Assembly (NCBI RefSeq): GCF_001905545.1
Contig: NZ_LIPD01000003.1
Coordinates: 77,142 to 141,141, forward strand
Direction of reading: 5' to 3'
Length of the DNA: 64,000 bases
Source: Streptomyces sp. CB02056
Lineage (GTDB): Bacteria > Actinomycetota > Actinomycetes > Streptomycetales > Streptomycetaceae
Positions 16,805 to 24,936 of this stretch are shown here, piece after piece. The translations under genes were made by a program, and so were the position numbers. The number at the start of each line of letters is the position of its first letter. Position 1 is the stretch's first letter. The notes beneath the pieces were generated by a model that worked only from the letters and a program-made list of their open reading frames with translations, was not told the origin of the DNA and searched no databases.

Positions 16805-18464
16805 GGGAGTGTCATGAATTCGGCTCTGTCCCGTAATCGGTGGTAACGAAGCGTGACGGGCGCCGTTGACAGACCATGCGAGATATCAACGAGCTTGTGG
16901 GCACGGTGTTTTCCGGGCTGATGCCGCTGGTGATCGAGGACGTGCTGGACGAGGGCGAGGTGATCCGGGTGGTGGCCCGGACCCAGGACGGTCCGGCGCC
17001 CTGCCCGCTCTGCGGGGCACCGACGGACCGGGTGCACGGCTTCCACCACCGGACGGTGGCGGACGTGCCGGCGGATGGTCGGCGGGTGCTCGTGGTGGTG
17101 CGCGTTCGCCGCCTGGCCTGCCCGGTGCTGGGCTGCAGACGGCAGACGTTCCGCGAGCAGGTACCCAGTCTGCTGGAACGCTACCAACGTCGCACGAACC
17201 GCCTCACGAGCCAACTCGGTTCCATGGTCAAAGAGTTAGCGGGCCGGGCCGCGTCGCGGCTCCTGGAGGTGCTCGGCGCACCGGCCTCCCGGTCCACGGC
17301 CTTGCGGGTGCTCTTGCGGGTGCCGCTGCCCGCGCGGCGGGTGCCGCGGGTCCTGGGCGTGGACGACTTCGCCCTGCGTCGGCGCTGCCGGTACGCGACC
17401 GTGCTGATCGACGCCGAGAGCGGTGAGCGGATCGATGTCCTGCCCGGACGAGGTGCCGAAGCCCTGGAGACGTGGCTGCGCGAGCACCCGGGTGTCGAGG
17501 TGGTGTGCCGAGACGGCTCCGGGGCCTATGGCGAGGCCGTCCGCCGCGCTTTGCCGAAGGCGGTGCAGGTCGGCGACCGGTGGCACATCTGGCGCAACCT
17601 GTGCGAGGCCGTCCTGAAGGAGGTGCGGGCGCACTCCGCCTGCTGGGCCACCGCGAATCCGCCCCGCCCGGAGGGCGTGCGCGAGGTGACTACCCGCGAG
17701 CGATGGAGCCAGGTCCACGACCTGCTCGGCAAGGGCGTGGGCCTGCTGGAATGCGCCCGCCGCCTCGGCCTGGCCCTGAACACCGTCAAGCGCTATGCGC
17801 GCGTTCCTGAGCCCGAGGGCCTTCGCCGGGCGCCGCAGTACCGGCCCACGCTCGTCGACCCCTACCGGGGCCACCTCCGCACCCGCCGCGCCAAGGACCC
17901 TGCCGTCCCCGTGCTTCACCTCTTCCGAGAGATCCAGGAGCTGGGCTACACCGGCAGCCTCAACCTCCTCTACAGGTACATCACCCAGGGTCGCGCCGAA
18001 GGCGACCGCCCGGTGACCAGCCCGCGCCGCCTTGCCCGCCTCATGCTCACCCGCCCCGACCGGCTACGGGACAAGGACACCGACCTGCTTCAGGCCCTCA
18101 CCGCCGCCTGCCCCGAAATGACGGAACTCTCCCGCCTCATCCGCTCCTTCGCCGAGTTGCTTGTCCCCGCCCCCGGCAATGACGCCCATCTCACCGAATG
18201 GATCACCGCCGCACGCGCCGCTGGCCTTCCCCACCTGCAATCCTTCATCCGCGGCCTCGAACTCGACCGGGCCGCCGTCGACGCCGGCCTCACCCTGCCC
18301 CACCACAACGGCCGCACCGAGGGCGTCAACACCCATACCAAAAGGATCATGCGGCAGATGCACGGCCAGGCCGGATTCGCCCTCCTCCGCCACCGCATCC
18401 TCCTCGCCTGAATCACAATCGGTTACCACCGATTACGGGGCAGAGCCGGAATCCTGATAGTCCC
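16805..18464 (+). mobile_element. ISL3-family insertion sequence, complete
   Basis: The element is 1660 bp. Its ends are imperfect inverted repeats of about 44 bp. The inner 26 bp (GGCTCTG... to GGTGGTAAC) are nearly perfect, with one mismatch; the outer 17-18 bp (left GGGAGTGTCATGAATTC, right read inward GGGACTATCAGGATTCC) are less well conserved. An 8-bp direct repeat flanks it. One intact transposase gene is carried. It is inserted in the first copy of a duplicated gene tail downstream of the EamA gene. Confidence 0.88.
16876..18411 (+). CDS. ISL3-family transposase
   Basis: The 511-residue protein has an N-terminal zinc finger (CPLCG at about 43-47, paired with later cysteines CPVLGC), and an internal helix-turn-helix (GVGLLECARRLGLALNTVKRYAR). 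The DDE catalytic core has GVDDFALRR (about D163-164), CRDGSGAY (D213) and GRTEGVNTHTKRIMRQMHGQAGF (E482). All catalytic residues are present and the frame is open, so the element is probably still mobile. The ATG at 16876 lies 71 bp inside the left end. Confidence 0.93.
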   Translation: MRDINELVGTVFSGLMPLVIEDVLDEGEVIRVVARTQDGPAPCPLCGAPTDRVHGFHHRTVADVPADGRRVLVVVRVRRLACPVLGCRRQTFREQVPSLLERYQRRTNRLTSQLGSMVKELAGRAASRLLEVLGAPASRSTALRVLLRVPLPARRVPRVLGVDDFALRRRCRYATVLIDAESGERIDVLPGRGAEALETWLREHPGVEVVCRDGSGAYGEAVRRALPKAVQVGDRWHIWRNLCEAVLKEVRAHSACWATANPPRPEGVREVTTRERWSQVHDLLGKGVGLLECARRLGLALNTVKRYARVPEPEGLRRAPQYRPTLVDPYRGHLRTRRAKDPAVPVLHLFREIQELGYTGSLNLLYRYITQGRAEGDRPVTSPRRLARLMLTRPDRLRDKDTDLLQALTAACPEMTELSRLIRSFAELLVPAPGNDAHLTEWITAARAAGLPHLQSFIRGLELDRAAVDAGLTLPHHNGRTEGVNTHTKRIMRQMHGQAGFALLRHRILLA

Positions 18465-18641
18465 CCGGAGGCCGGCGCGGAGCAGCGGGTGAGCGTGGAC
18501 GGCCAGGGTCAGCCGGTGGCGCCGGGGGCCGCCGGAGACGGTGGCGACGTAGATGCGGCGGGCCGTGGGGGCGTGGGTGGGGTGGGCGCAGGCGTGTCCG
18601 GAGGCCGGCGCGGAGCAGCGGGTGAGCGTGGACGGCCAGGG
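18465..18641. repeat. diverged tandem copy of a gene 3' end
   Basis: A unit of about 133 bp (22 bp at 16783-16804, interrupted by the IS, continuing at 18473-18583) is repeated from 18584 onward. Read on the minus strand, 18500-18583 encodes PTARRIYVATVSGG, matching PTARRIYVATISGG at the C-terminus of the gene at 18642-19445. It is a partial duplication of that gene's tail, not a gene. Confidence 0.8.
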
Positions 18642-19445
18642 TCAGCCGGTGGCGCGGATGTAGATGTCGGCGGCGCCGGGGAGGCCGCCGGAGATGGTGG
18701 CGACGTAGATGCGGCGGGCGGTGGGGGTGTGGGTGGGGAGGGCGGTAGGGCTGGGGGTGGGGGTCCAGATGGGGCTCGGGGCGGGGTCGTCGGGGGTGGG
18801 CTCGTCCGGGGCGGCGGGCTCGTCCGGGACGGGGTCCGGGGCGGGGGCGACCACGGGGGCCGGGTCGGCGGGGTCGGCGGGCTCGGCGAGGGGGTCGTCG
18901 GACTCCGGGACGGGGGTGGCCTCCGGGGACGGGCTCTCGGCGGGAGCGGGGGTGGCCGAGGGGGAGGGGGTGGCGACGGGCGGCGGCGGGGAGTCGGGGA
19001 GTTCCGGGGCCTCGGCCGGCTCGTCGCCGCCGAGGGCGGCGAGCAGGTCGGCGGGGAGCGGGGCGACCGGGCCGGGCGCGGGGAGGTCGTAGGCGCTGAG
19101 GAAGTCGCCGAGGCCGGGGGCCCGGCCGCCGCCGAGGCGGTAGTGCAGGTAGGCGACCGGGGCGCCGTCGGAGGTGTGGGTGTAGACGGCGCCGACGGGG
19201 ACGTAGAAGCGGCCGACGCCGGGGTGCTGGGAGGGGTGGAGCCCGGCCAGGCGTTCGGCGCGGTCGCGGTCGGTCTCGCGGCCGGTGCCGCCGGCGGTGA
19301 GCGCGTTGACGCCGCGCACCACGAGGGCGGCGGCGACGGACACGCACAGCACCAGCCCGACGGCGACGGTGCGCCGCAGGACCGGGCGGCCGTGCAGGGC
19401 GGGCCACGAGTCGGTCACCGTGCGCTCGGGTGGGATGCCGTCCAC
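18642..19445 (-). CDS. membrane-anchored protein with Pro/Ala/Glu-rich stalk
   Basis: The 267-residue protein starts at a GTG and has one transmembrane segment (about 25-45). A short extracytoplasmic region follows (RFYVPVGAVYTHTSDGAPVAYLHYRLGGG), then a long linker of Pro, Ala, Glu and Asp (about 145-235) and a terminal PTARRIYVATISGGLPGAADIYIRATG. No known domain is recognised. Its tail is duplicated downstream, where an IS has landed. Upstream lie three direct repeats of TGATCAGGAC type. Confidence 0.7.
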   Translation of the reverse strand: MDGIPPERTVTDSWPALHGRPVLRRTVAVGLVLCVSVAAALVVRGVNALTAGGTGRETDRDRAERLAGLHPSQHPGVGRFYVPVGAVYTHTSDGAPVAYLHYRLGGGRAPGLGDFLSAYDLPAPGPVAPLPADLLAALGGDEPAEAPELPDSPPPPVATPSPSATPAPAESPSPEATPVPESDDPLAEPADPADPAPVVAPAPDPVPDEPAAPDEPTPDDPAPSPIWTPTPSPTALPTHTPTARRIYVATISGGLPGAADIYIRATG

Positions 19446-19478
19446 GGTTGTCTTGCTCCCCCGTTCGGTCAGAACGCT

Positions 19479-19529
19479 CGATCAGGACGTCTGATCAGGA
19501 CATTTGTTCGAGATGCCTGATCGGGACGT
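19479..19529. promoter_or_regulatory. three direct repeats of (T)GATCAGGACnT
   Basis: CGATCAGGACGT (19479-19490), TGATCAGGACAT (19492-19503) and TGATCGGGACGT (19518-19529) lie 35-85 bp upstream of the minus-strand gene at 18642-19445. They look like a regulator binding array. No regulator can be assigned. Confidence 0.5.
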
Positions 19530-19567
19530 CACACTCTGCTCGACGTGGGACGGTAGCCGAGAGTTCC

Positions 19568-20599
19568 TCAGCCCAGGTAGGCGGGGGCGACCGCGGCCTT
19601 GGTGACCGGCTCCGCGCGGCCCGAACCGTCCGCCGGGACGGTCCACAGGTCGGCGCCGTAGTCGCCGGGCAGGGCGTAGACCAGGGTGCCGGCGCCGGAC
19701 CAGAGCGCCTGGTCGTCGATGTTGCGCTGCTCGGCGGTGGCGGTCTCGGTCATGGTGGCGAGGTCGAGCACGTACAGCCGCCACGGGGCGTCGGCGGGCA
19801 GGCCGGGGACGCGCTTCTTGTACGCGACGCGGGTGCCGTCCGGGGAGAGCGAGGGGCACTCGACGTTGTCGTGCAGGGCGGTGAGGGTGCGGGCGGTGAG
19901 GTCGCCGCGGACGAGGTGGGTCTGCCCGGCGCTGGCGAGGGTGGCGTAGAAGGTGGTGTCGTCGGCGAAGGTGACGCCCCAGATGTTGACGTCGTGCGCC
20001 TGGTACGGGCGGCCGTCCAGGACGACCGCGAAGTCCTCCAGGTTCTCCCGCAGGTTCCAGTCCCGGACGTCCACGATCGAGGTGCGGGTGGAGAAGTCGC
20101 TGCCCGCGTACGAGTCGCCGCTGACGAAGACCGTCCAGGCGGCGAGGTGCCCGGACGGCGAGACCCGGGAGCGGGTGGGGATGCCGGCCGCCGGGAACGA
20201 GCGGAGCTCGCGCAGGTGGTCGTCCAGGACGACGGCGCGGTAGGTGTCCTCCAGCGCGCCGTGCTGGGCCTGGAGGCAGATGCCGGTGCCGGCGGCGGCG
20301 TGGAAGCGCAGGCACTGGACGCCCGAGGCGGTGCGCGGGCCGTCCGGGTGGTCGGCGGCGACGGTGGTGATCTCGTCCCGGTGCGGGCCCCAGGCCATGT
20401 TGCGGAACAACAGCTGTCGTCCGCCGGACTGCACCTGTAGTGACACCGGGCCGGACGCGACGGTCGGCCCGCCGGGCTGGGCCTGGTCCCGGCGGGCGGT
20501 GCGGTCGGCGGCGTAGAGGACGGCCCCGGTGCCGACCGCGCCGAGCAGCACGACGGCGACCAGCAGGATGATCACCCTGGTCCGGTTCCGCAGGTTCAT
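19568..20599 (-). CDS. membrane-anchored beta-propeller (TolB/WD40-like) protein
   Basis: The 343-residue protein has an N-terminal anchor (TRVIILLVAVVLLGAVGTGAVLYAA, about 7-31). A series of repeats follows with motifs such as SPSGHLAAWTVF, SPDGTRVAYKKR and DLWTVPADGSG, typical of TolB/WD40-like six-bladed propellers. It faces the extracytoplasmic side. The start overlaps the MFS gene's stop by 4 bp (ATGA), so it is the last gene of the phosphatase-MFS-propeller operon. The function is unknown. Confidence 0.8.
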   Translation of the reverse strand: MNLRNRTRVIILLVAVVLLGAVGTGAVLYAADRTARRDQAQPGGPTVASGPVSLQVQSGGRQLLFRNMAWGPHRDEITTVAADHPDGPRTASGVQCLRFHAAAGTGICLQAQHGALEDTYRAVVLDDHLRELRSFPAAGIPTRSRVSPSGHLAAWTVFVSGDSYAGSDFSTRTSIVDVRDWNLRENLEDFAVVLDGRPYQAHDVNIWGVTFADDTTFYATLASAGQTHLVRGDLTARTLTALHDNVECPSLSPDGTRVAYKKRVPGLPADAPWRLYVLDLATMTETATAEQRNIDDQALWSGAGTLVYALPGDYGADLWTVPADGSGRAEPVTKAAVAPAYLG

Positions 20600-21990
20600 C
20601 GGCTCTTCTCCTCCGGGGGCTTCACGACGACGGGTTCGGACGGGTGCGGCACCGCCGCGGCCGGGGGTTCGGACCGGCGCAGCACCGCCGCCGCGCCGAG
20701 CACGCACAGCGCCAGCGCCCCCGCCGACCAGCCCAGCGCCGCCGAGCCGCCGACCGCGCTCCACAGCGCGCCGAACAGCAGCGAGCAGGCGAACCGGGCC
20801 AGCGCCTGCCCGGTGCCGACCAGGGCGAGCCCGGCGCCGCGCTGCTCGGCGGGTACGGCGTCGGCGGCCGCCGCGGCGAGCACGCCGTCGGTGGCCGCGT
20901 AGAAGGCGCCGTGCAGCGCCAGCACGCAGAGCACCGCCGGCAACCCGCGCAGCGGCGAGAGCAGCAGCCCGTACGCGAGCAGCAGCACCCCGTGCCCGGC
21001 GAGGAAGAGCCGGTGGCGGCCGATCCGGTCGGCGAGCGCGCCGAGCGGGACGGCGAGCAGCAGGAAGGCCGCGGCGGTACCCAGCGGCAGCAGCGGGAAC
21101 AGGTCGACGGGCAGGTCCAGTCGGCGCTGGACCAGCAGGTAGAGGAAGGAGTCGCTGACGGTGGTGAGGCCGAGCAGGACGGCGCAGAGCGTCAGCCGGC
21201 GCAGCCCCGGCAGCCGCAGCAGGGTGAGGCTAGCGCGCAGCGAGGGGGCGGGCGCCGAGGCGTCGTCGCCCTGGTGCCGGTTCGGCACGAACAGCAACAG
21301 GATCAGCACGCCGAGCGCCGCGACGCACGAGCTGACCGTGAACACCGCGTCGTAGCCGTGCCGTTCGCCGCCGTCGGCGAGCAGCGGGCCGCCGGCCAGC
21401 CGCAGCACCAGGAAGGCGGTGAGCGGGCCGAGCAGGGCCCCGGCCGTGTCCATCGCCCGGTGCACCCCGAACGCCCGGCCGCGGTGGGCGGGTTCGGTGG
21501 CGAGCGAGATCATCGCGTCCCGGGGCGCGGTGCGCAGGCCCTTGCCGGTGCGGTCGACGGCGATCACGGCGCCGATCAGCGGCACGGTGTGGACGAACAG
21601 CAGCAGCGGCCGGCACAGCGCGGACAGCCCGTACCCGACGGCCGCGACGGCCTTGTGGCGGGCGGCGCCGTCGCGGCCGCGGCGGTCCGAGAGGTGGCCG
21701 CCGACCAGCCGGACCAGCGCGCTGAAGCCGTTCTGGATGCCGTCGAGCAGGCCGAAGCCGAGCGGGGAGAGGCCGAGGCCGGTGAGCAGGTAGAGCGGGA
21801 GGACGGCGGTGACCATCTCGGAGGAGATGTCGGTGACCAGGCTGACCGTGCCGAGGGCGAGGACCGCCCCCGGCACGGCGCCCCGCCGCGCCCGACCGGT
21901 GGCCGGCGCGGGGGCCGCCCCGAGGGGGGCCGCGTCGGCGTCGGTCGGGGCGGCGGGGGCCTTCGAGCTGCGGGAGTCCGCGACGTACAC
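20596..21990 (-). CDS. MFS transporter
   Basis: The 464-residue protein has twelve predicted transmembrane segments and MFS signatures: LVRLVGGHLSDRRGR (motif A-like loop 2-3), DRTGKGLRTAPRDAMISLA and PLGALADRIGRHR (repeat of motif A). DRTGKGLRTAPRDA is characteristic of a bacterial MFS subgroup found near phosphatases or metal genes. It uses a GTG start at 21990, five bases after the phosphatase stop. The substrate is unknown. Confidence 0.88.
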   Translation of the reverse strand: MYVADSRSSKAPAAPTDADAAPLGAAPAPATGRARRGAVPGAVLALGTVSLVTDISSEMVTAVLPLYLLTGLGLSPLGFGLLDGIQNGFSALVRLVGGHLSDRRGRDGAARHKAVAAVGYGLSALCRPLLLFVHTVPLIGAVIAVDRTGKGLRTAPRDAMISLATEPAHRGRAFGVHRAMDTAGALLGPLTAFLVLRLAGGPLLADGGERHGYDAVFTVSSCVAALGVLILLLFVPNRHQGDDASAPAPSLRASLTLLRLPGLRRLTLCAVLLGLTTVSDSFLYLLVQRRLDLPVDLFPLLPLGTAAAFLLLAVPLGALADRIGRHRLFLAGHGVLLLAYGLLLSPLRGLPAVLCVLALHGAFYAATDGVLAAAAADAVPAEQRGAGLALVGTGQALARFACSLLFGALWSAVGGSAALGWSAGALALCVLGAAAVLRRSEPPAAAVPHPSEPVVVKPPEEKSR

Positions 21991-21995
21991 GGGCG

Positions 21996-22961
21996 TCAGT
22001 TCCAGATTCCGGTGATGTCGGCGGCGCCGGCCGAGTTGCCCGCGTGGGCGTTGACCCCGGCCAGGTCCTCCAGGGTGTGCAGCACGTCGTAGTGGTTGTA
22101 CGTGGTGGCGGTGCTGCTGCCGGGGGCGACGTGGGCGCCGTAGACGAGGGTCGGGATGCGGTTGCCGGACAGCTTGTTGTCCTCGTCGAAGGTGAGCAGG
22201 AGCAGGCTGTTGTGGCTCTTCGCCCACTGCGCGTACCCGTCGAGGTTGGCCTGGAGCCAGGAGTCGCCGGTGCCGACGGAGCAGTCGTGCATGTCGTCGC
22301 AGAGGTCCGGGACGACGAAGGAGACCTTCGGCAGGGTGCTGTAGTCGCTCGGGAACGCGTCCATGCCGTACGCGCTGGAGGTGGGCACGTTGCCGAAGCC
22401 GAACCACGGGTTGTGCTTCTGGGCGTAGTTGCCGCTGCTGCAGTCGGTGGCGCCGGGGCCGGGCAGGCCCTCGTTGTAGCTGGCCCAGGTCTGGCCGGCG
22501 CCGATCAGCTCGGACGCGAGGTTGGGCTGCTGCAGGGCGCCGACGTCCACGCAGCCGTCGTCCACGATGCCCTGGGAGCTGCCGGAGAACAGCATGTAGT
22601 AGTTGGGCTGGCTGGGGTGGGTGAGCGCGTAGGACTGGGTCAGCGTCGCGCCGCCGGCCACCAGGGTGGTGTTGATGTACGGGGCCTTGGAGCTGCCGAT
22701 CACCTGGGAGTAGGCGTGGTTCTCCAGGACGACGACGACCACGTGGTCGGGCGCGGGCAGGCCGGCGGCGGCGCCCGCGGCGGTGTCGGCGGCCGCGCTG
22801 CCGCCGGCGGCCCAGAGGCCGAGCGAGCCGGCGACCAGGCCGAGGCCGGCGGCCAGCGCGGTGAGCGGACGGAGCAGGCGCGGCCGGCGGCGGCCGGGGC
22901 GCGGGAGGGGGGCGACGGCGGAAGAGGGGGTGCCGGGGGTGCGCAGTCGTGCGAAGGCCAT
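21996..22961 (-). CDS. secreted acid phosphatase / phosphoesterase (PF04185-like)
   Basis: The 321-residue protein has an N-terminal signal-type segment with arginines (RPGRRRPRLLRPL) and a hydrophobic core ending near AAGGSAAA. The mature part shows DHVVVVVLENHAYSQVIG, THPSQPNYYMLFSGSSQGI, VVPDLCDDMHDC and LLTFDEDN, the pattern of acid phosphatase/PI-3-phosphatase-like phosphoesterases related to phospholipase C and SapM. The ATG at 22961 follows GGAGGA. A PHO-box-like pair lies upstream (23044-23061), so phosphate starvation control is possible. Confidence 0.88.
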   Translation of the reverse strand: MAFARLRTPGTPSSAVAPLPRPGRRRPRLLRPLTALAAGLGLVAGSLGLWAAGGSAAADTAAGAAAGLPAPDHVVVVVLENHAYSQVIGSSKAPYINTTLVAGGATLTQSYALTHPSQPNYYMLFSGSSQGIVDDGCVDVGALQQPNLASELIGAGQTWASYNEGLPGPGATDCSSGNYAQKHNPWFGFGNVPTSSAYGMDAFPSDYSTLPKVSFVVPDLCDDMHDCSVGTGDSWLQANLDGYAQWAKSHNSLLLLTFDEDNKLSGNRIPTLVYGAHVAPGSSTATTYNHYDVLHTLEDLAGVNAHAGNSAGAADITGIWN

Positions 22962-23043
22962 GGGGTCCTCCGGATGTCGGGGCTTCCTGGCGGGAGCGCC
23001 GAGAACAGTAGGAGTGCCGCGGTGACGTGTACCGCACAAGACA

Positions 23044-23061
23044 AGTGAAGAACAGACGAAC
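23044..23061 (-). promoter_or_regulatory. weak PHO-box-like repeats upstream of phosphatase
   Basis: On the minus strand, GTTCGTC and CTTCACT are 11 bp apart, resembling two PHO-box units (consensus GTTCACC plus four bases). They lie about 85-100 bp upstream of the phosphatase start. Matches are only 5 of 7, so this is a candidate. Confidence 0.3.
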
Positions 23062-23094
23062 AGCTGCCGCGCCCCGGCGGACCGGCGGCGTCGG

Positions 23095-23165
23095 CAAGAG
23101 CATCGGGAAAGACATCGGGAAGGGCGTCGGGAAGGGCGTCGGGAGCGGCGACGGCACCGGCGTCG
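23095..23165. repeat. 15-bp imperfect tandem repeat
   Basis: Units of the form ATCGGGAAAGACATC / GTCGGGAAGGGCGTC repeat about four times between the phosphatase operon and the cobE-like gene. Nothing else is seen in this intergenic stretch. Confidence 0.55.
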
Positions 23166-23245
23166 GATCTCACACCCGCCGCGATTGACCCGTTCCGCCC
23201 GGGCGTGGTGGGATCACCGGAGCTTGGGACGAAAGGGTGCGGCAC

Positions 23246-23713
23246 GTGAGCGGACTGGTCGCCGTCGTCCCCCGCACCCTGGTGGTCGGGATCGGTGCGA
23301 GCAGCGGCGCCGAGCAGACCGAGGTGCTGCGGCTGCTGACGGACACCCTCCGGGAGGCCGGGCTGGACCGCTCCGAGGTGGCCCGGCTGGCCACCGTGGC
23401 GGGCAAGGCGGACCACCCGGCGGTGCGCTGGGCGGCCGACCACCTCACCGGCGTACCCGTGGACGAGCACCCGCCCGAGGCGCTCGCGGGCGTGCCGGTG
23501 CCGAACCCCTCCGCCGCCGTCGGTACGGCCGTCGGCACCGCGAGCGTGGCCGAGGCCGCGGCGCTGGCGAGCGCGCCGGGGGGCCGGCTCGTGGTCACCA
23601 AGCGGAAGTCGGCGCGGGCCACGGTCGCGATCGCCCGGGCGGCGCCGCACGGACGGCTCGCACCGCTCGACCTCGGCGACGACCCGCGGCCCGCCGTGCC
23701 ACCCGGCCCGTAG
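23246..23713 (+). CDS. CobE / CbiG C-terminal-domain protein
   Basis: The 155-residue protein reads VVGIGASSGAEQTEVLRLL, then VATVAGKADHPAVRW-like segments, VPNPSAAVGTASVAEAAAL and RLVVTKRKSARATVAIAR. This is the pattern of CobE and of the C-terminal domain of CbiG, which act in ring contraction or C-20 handling of cobalamin precursors. The GTG at 23246 is favoured by AAGGG at 8 bp; GTG 23237 is an alternative. It precedes a cobC-like gene by 69 bp. Confidence 0.82.
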   Translation: MSGLVAVVPRTLVVGIGASSGAEQTEVLRLLTDTLREAGLDRSEVARLATVAGKADHPAVRWAADHLTGVPVDEHPPEALAGVPVPNPSAAVGTAVGTASVAEAAALASAPGGRLVVTKRKSARATVAIARAAPHGRLAPLDLGDDPRPAVPPGP

Positions 23714-23782
23714 AACCGCATCACGTCCACCACCAGTCGCGACCACCCGAACCAGCCGCACCACCCAGCGAGGAGACCCCGC

Positions 23783-24829
23783 GTGACCGCCCCCGAACCC
23801 GACCTGCGCCACCACGGCGACGCCGAGGTGCGCGCCGACGGGCTCGGCCTGGTCGACCTCGCCGTCAACGTCCGCACCGGCACTCCCCCCACCTGGCTGC
23901 GCGAGCACCTCGCGGCCACCCTCGGCGACCTCGCCGCCTACCCCGACCAGAGCGCCGCACGCTCCGCCGTGGCCGCCCGGCACGCCCGCCCGGTCGAGGA
24001 GGTGCTGCTCACCTCGGGGGCGGCGGAGGCCTTCGTCCTGCTGGCGCGTGTCCTGATGCCACGTCACATCGTCGTGGTGCACCCCCAGTTCACCGAGCCG
24101 GAGGCGGCCCTGCGGGACGCCGGACACCACGTGCACCGGGTACTGCTCTCCCCCGGGGACGGCTTCCGGCTGGGCGCCGTCCCCGAGGAGGCGGACCTGG
24201 TCGTCCTCGGCAACCCGACCAACCCGACCTCCGTGCTGCACCCCGCCGAGGCCGTCGCCGCACTGGCCCGGCCGGGGCGCACCCTGGTGGTGGACGAGGC
24301 GTTCATGGACACCGTCCCGGGCGAGCGGGAGTCCCTCGCCTCCACCCGGGACCTGCCCGGCCGGGTCGTCGTACTGCGCAGCCTCACCAAGACCTGGGGC
24401 CTGGCCGGACTGCGGATCGGCTACGTGCTCGGGCCCGCACCGCTGATCGCCGGCCTCGGCGCCGCCCAGCCGCTCTGGCCGGTCTCCACCCCGGCGCTGG
24501 CCGCCGCCGAGGCGTGCAGCGGCCCGGCGGCGCTCGCCGAGGCGGAGCTGGCGGCGGCCGAACTGGCGCTCTGGCGCGAGCACTTGATGAAGGGCCTGGC
24601 CGCCTTCCCGTCGGTGCGGCTGTACGGCGAACCGGCCGCCTCCTTCGTCCTGGTACGGCTGCCCGACGCGGCGGCGGTCCGGCGGCGGCTGCGCGAGCAC
24701 GGCTTCGCCGTCCGGCGCGGGGACACCTTCCCGGGGCTGGGCGAGGAGTGGCTGCGGATCGCCGTCCGGGACGAGGCGACCACCGACCGGTTCCTCAACA
24801 CCCTTGAGGCCGTGCTCGATTCGGCCTGA
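23783..24829 (+). CDS. cobC: threonine-phosphate decarboxylase-like aminotransferase (CobC)
   Basis: The 348-residue PLP protein is of the HisC-like aminotransferase family. It has NPTNPTSVL (about 153-161), VVDEAFMDTVPGE and the PLP lysine K203 in SLTKTWGLAGLRIGY. In cobalamin clusters this family supplies (R)-1-amino-2-propanol phosphate from threonine phosphate. Location next to a CobE-like gene supports the cobalamin role over histidinol-phosphate transamination. The GTG start is preceded by GAGGAG. Confidence 0.85.
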   Translation: MTAPEPDLRHHGDAEVRADGLGLVDLAVNVRTGTPPTWLREHLAATLGDLAAYPDQSAARSAVAARHARPVEEVLLTSGAAEAFVLLARVLMPRHIVVVHPQFTEPEAALRDAGHHVHRVLLSPGDGFRLGAVPEEADLVVLGNPTNPTSVLHPAEAVAALARPGRTLVVDEAFMDTVPGERESLASTRDLPGRVVVLRSLTKTWGLAGLRIGYVLGPAPLIAGLGAAQPLWPVSTPALAAAEACSGPAALAEAELAAAELALWREHLMKGLAAFPSVRLYGEPAASFVLVRLPDAAAVRRRLREHGFAVRRGDTFPGLGEEWLRIAVRDEATTDRFLNTLEAVLDSA

Positions 24830-24855
24830 CCGGCGCAACAGCAGCCCACCCCCGG

Positions 24856-24875
24856 CCGCCCTCCCGTCAGGGCGG
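24856..24875 (+). terminator. candidate terminator after cobC
   Basis: A 7-bp stem (CCGCCCT/AGGGCGG) with a CCCGTC loop lies 27 bp after the cobC-like gene. The same intergenic stretch holds a 17-bp direct repeat (CAGCCCACCCCCGGCCG) at 24842-24858 and 24908-24924. Confidence 0.45.
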
Positions 24876-24936
24876 ACGGACGGGCGGACGGCCGGGCGGA
24901 CGCACGACAGCCCACCCCCGGCCGACCCGGCGAGCG

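Larger units (their letters stand above)
16797..18472. other. 8-bp target-site duplication flanking the ISL3 element
   Basis: CCGGAGGC is found at 16797-16804 and 18465-18472, directly outside the element. ISL3 elements typically duplicate 8 bp. Removing the element and one copy recreates a sequence identical to the tandem copy at 18584, which confirms the boundaries. Confidence 0.85.

Noticed and set aside
16822..18447. IS boundaries at the 26-bp core repeat
   Set aside because: The flanking 8-mers (ATGAATTC and GGAATCCT) are not a duplication, while the extended ends give a perfect 8-bp target repeat.
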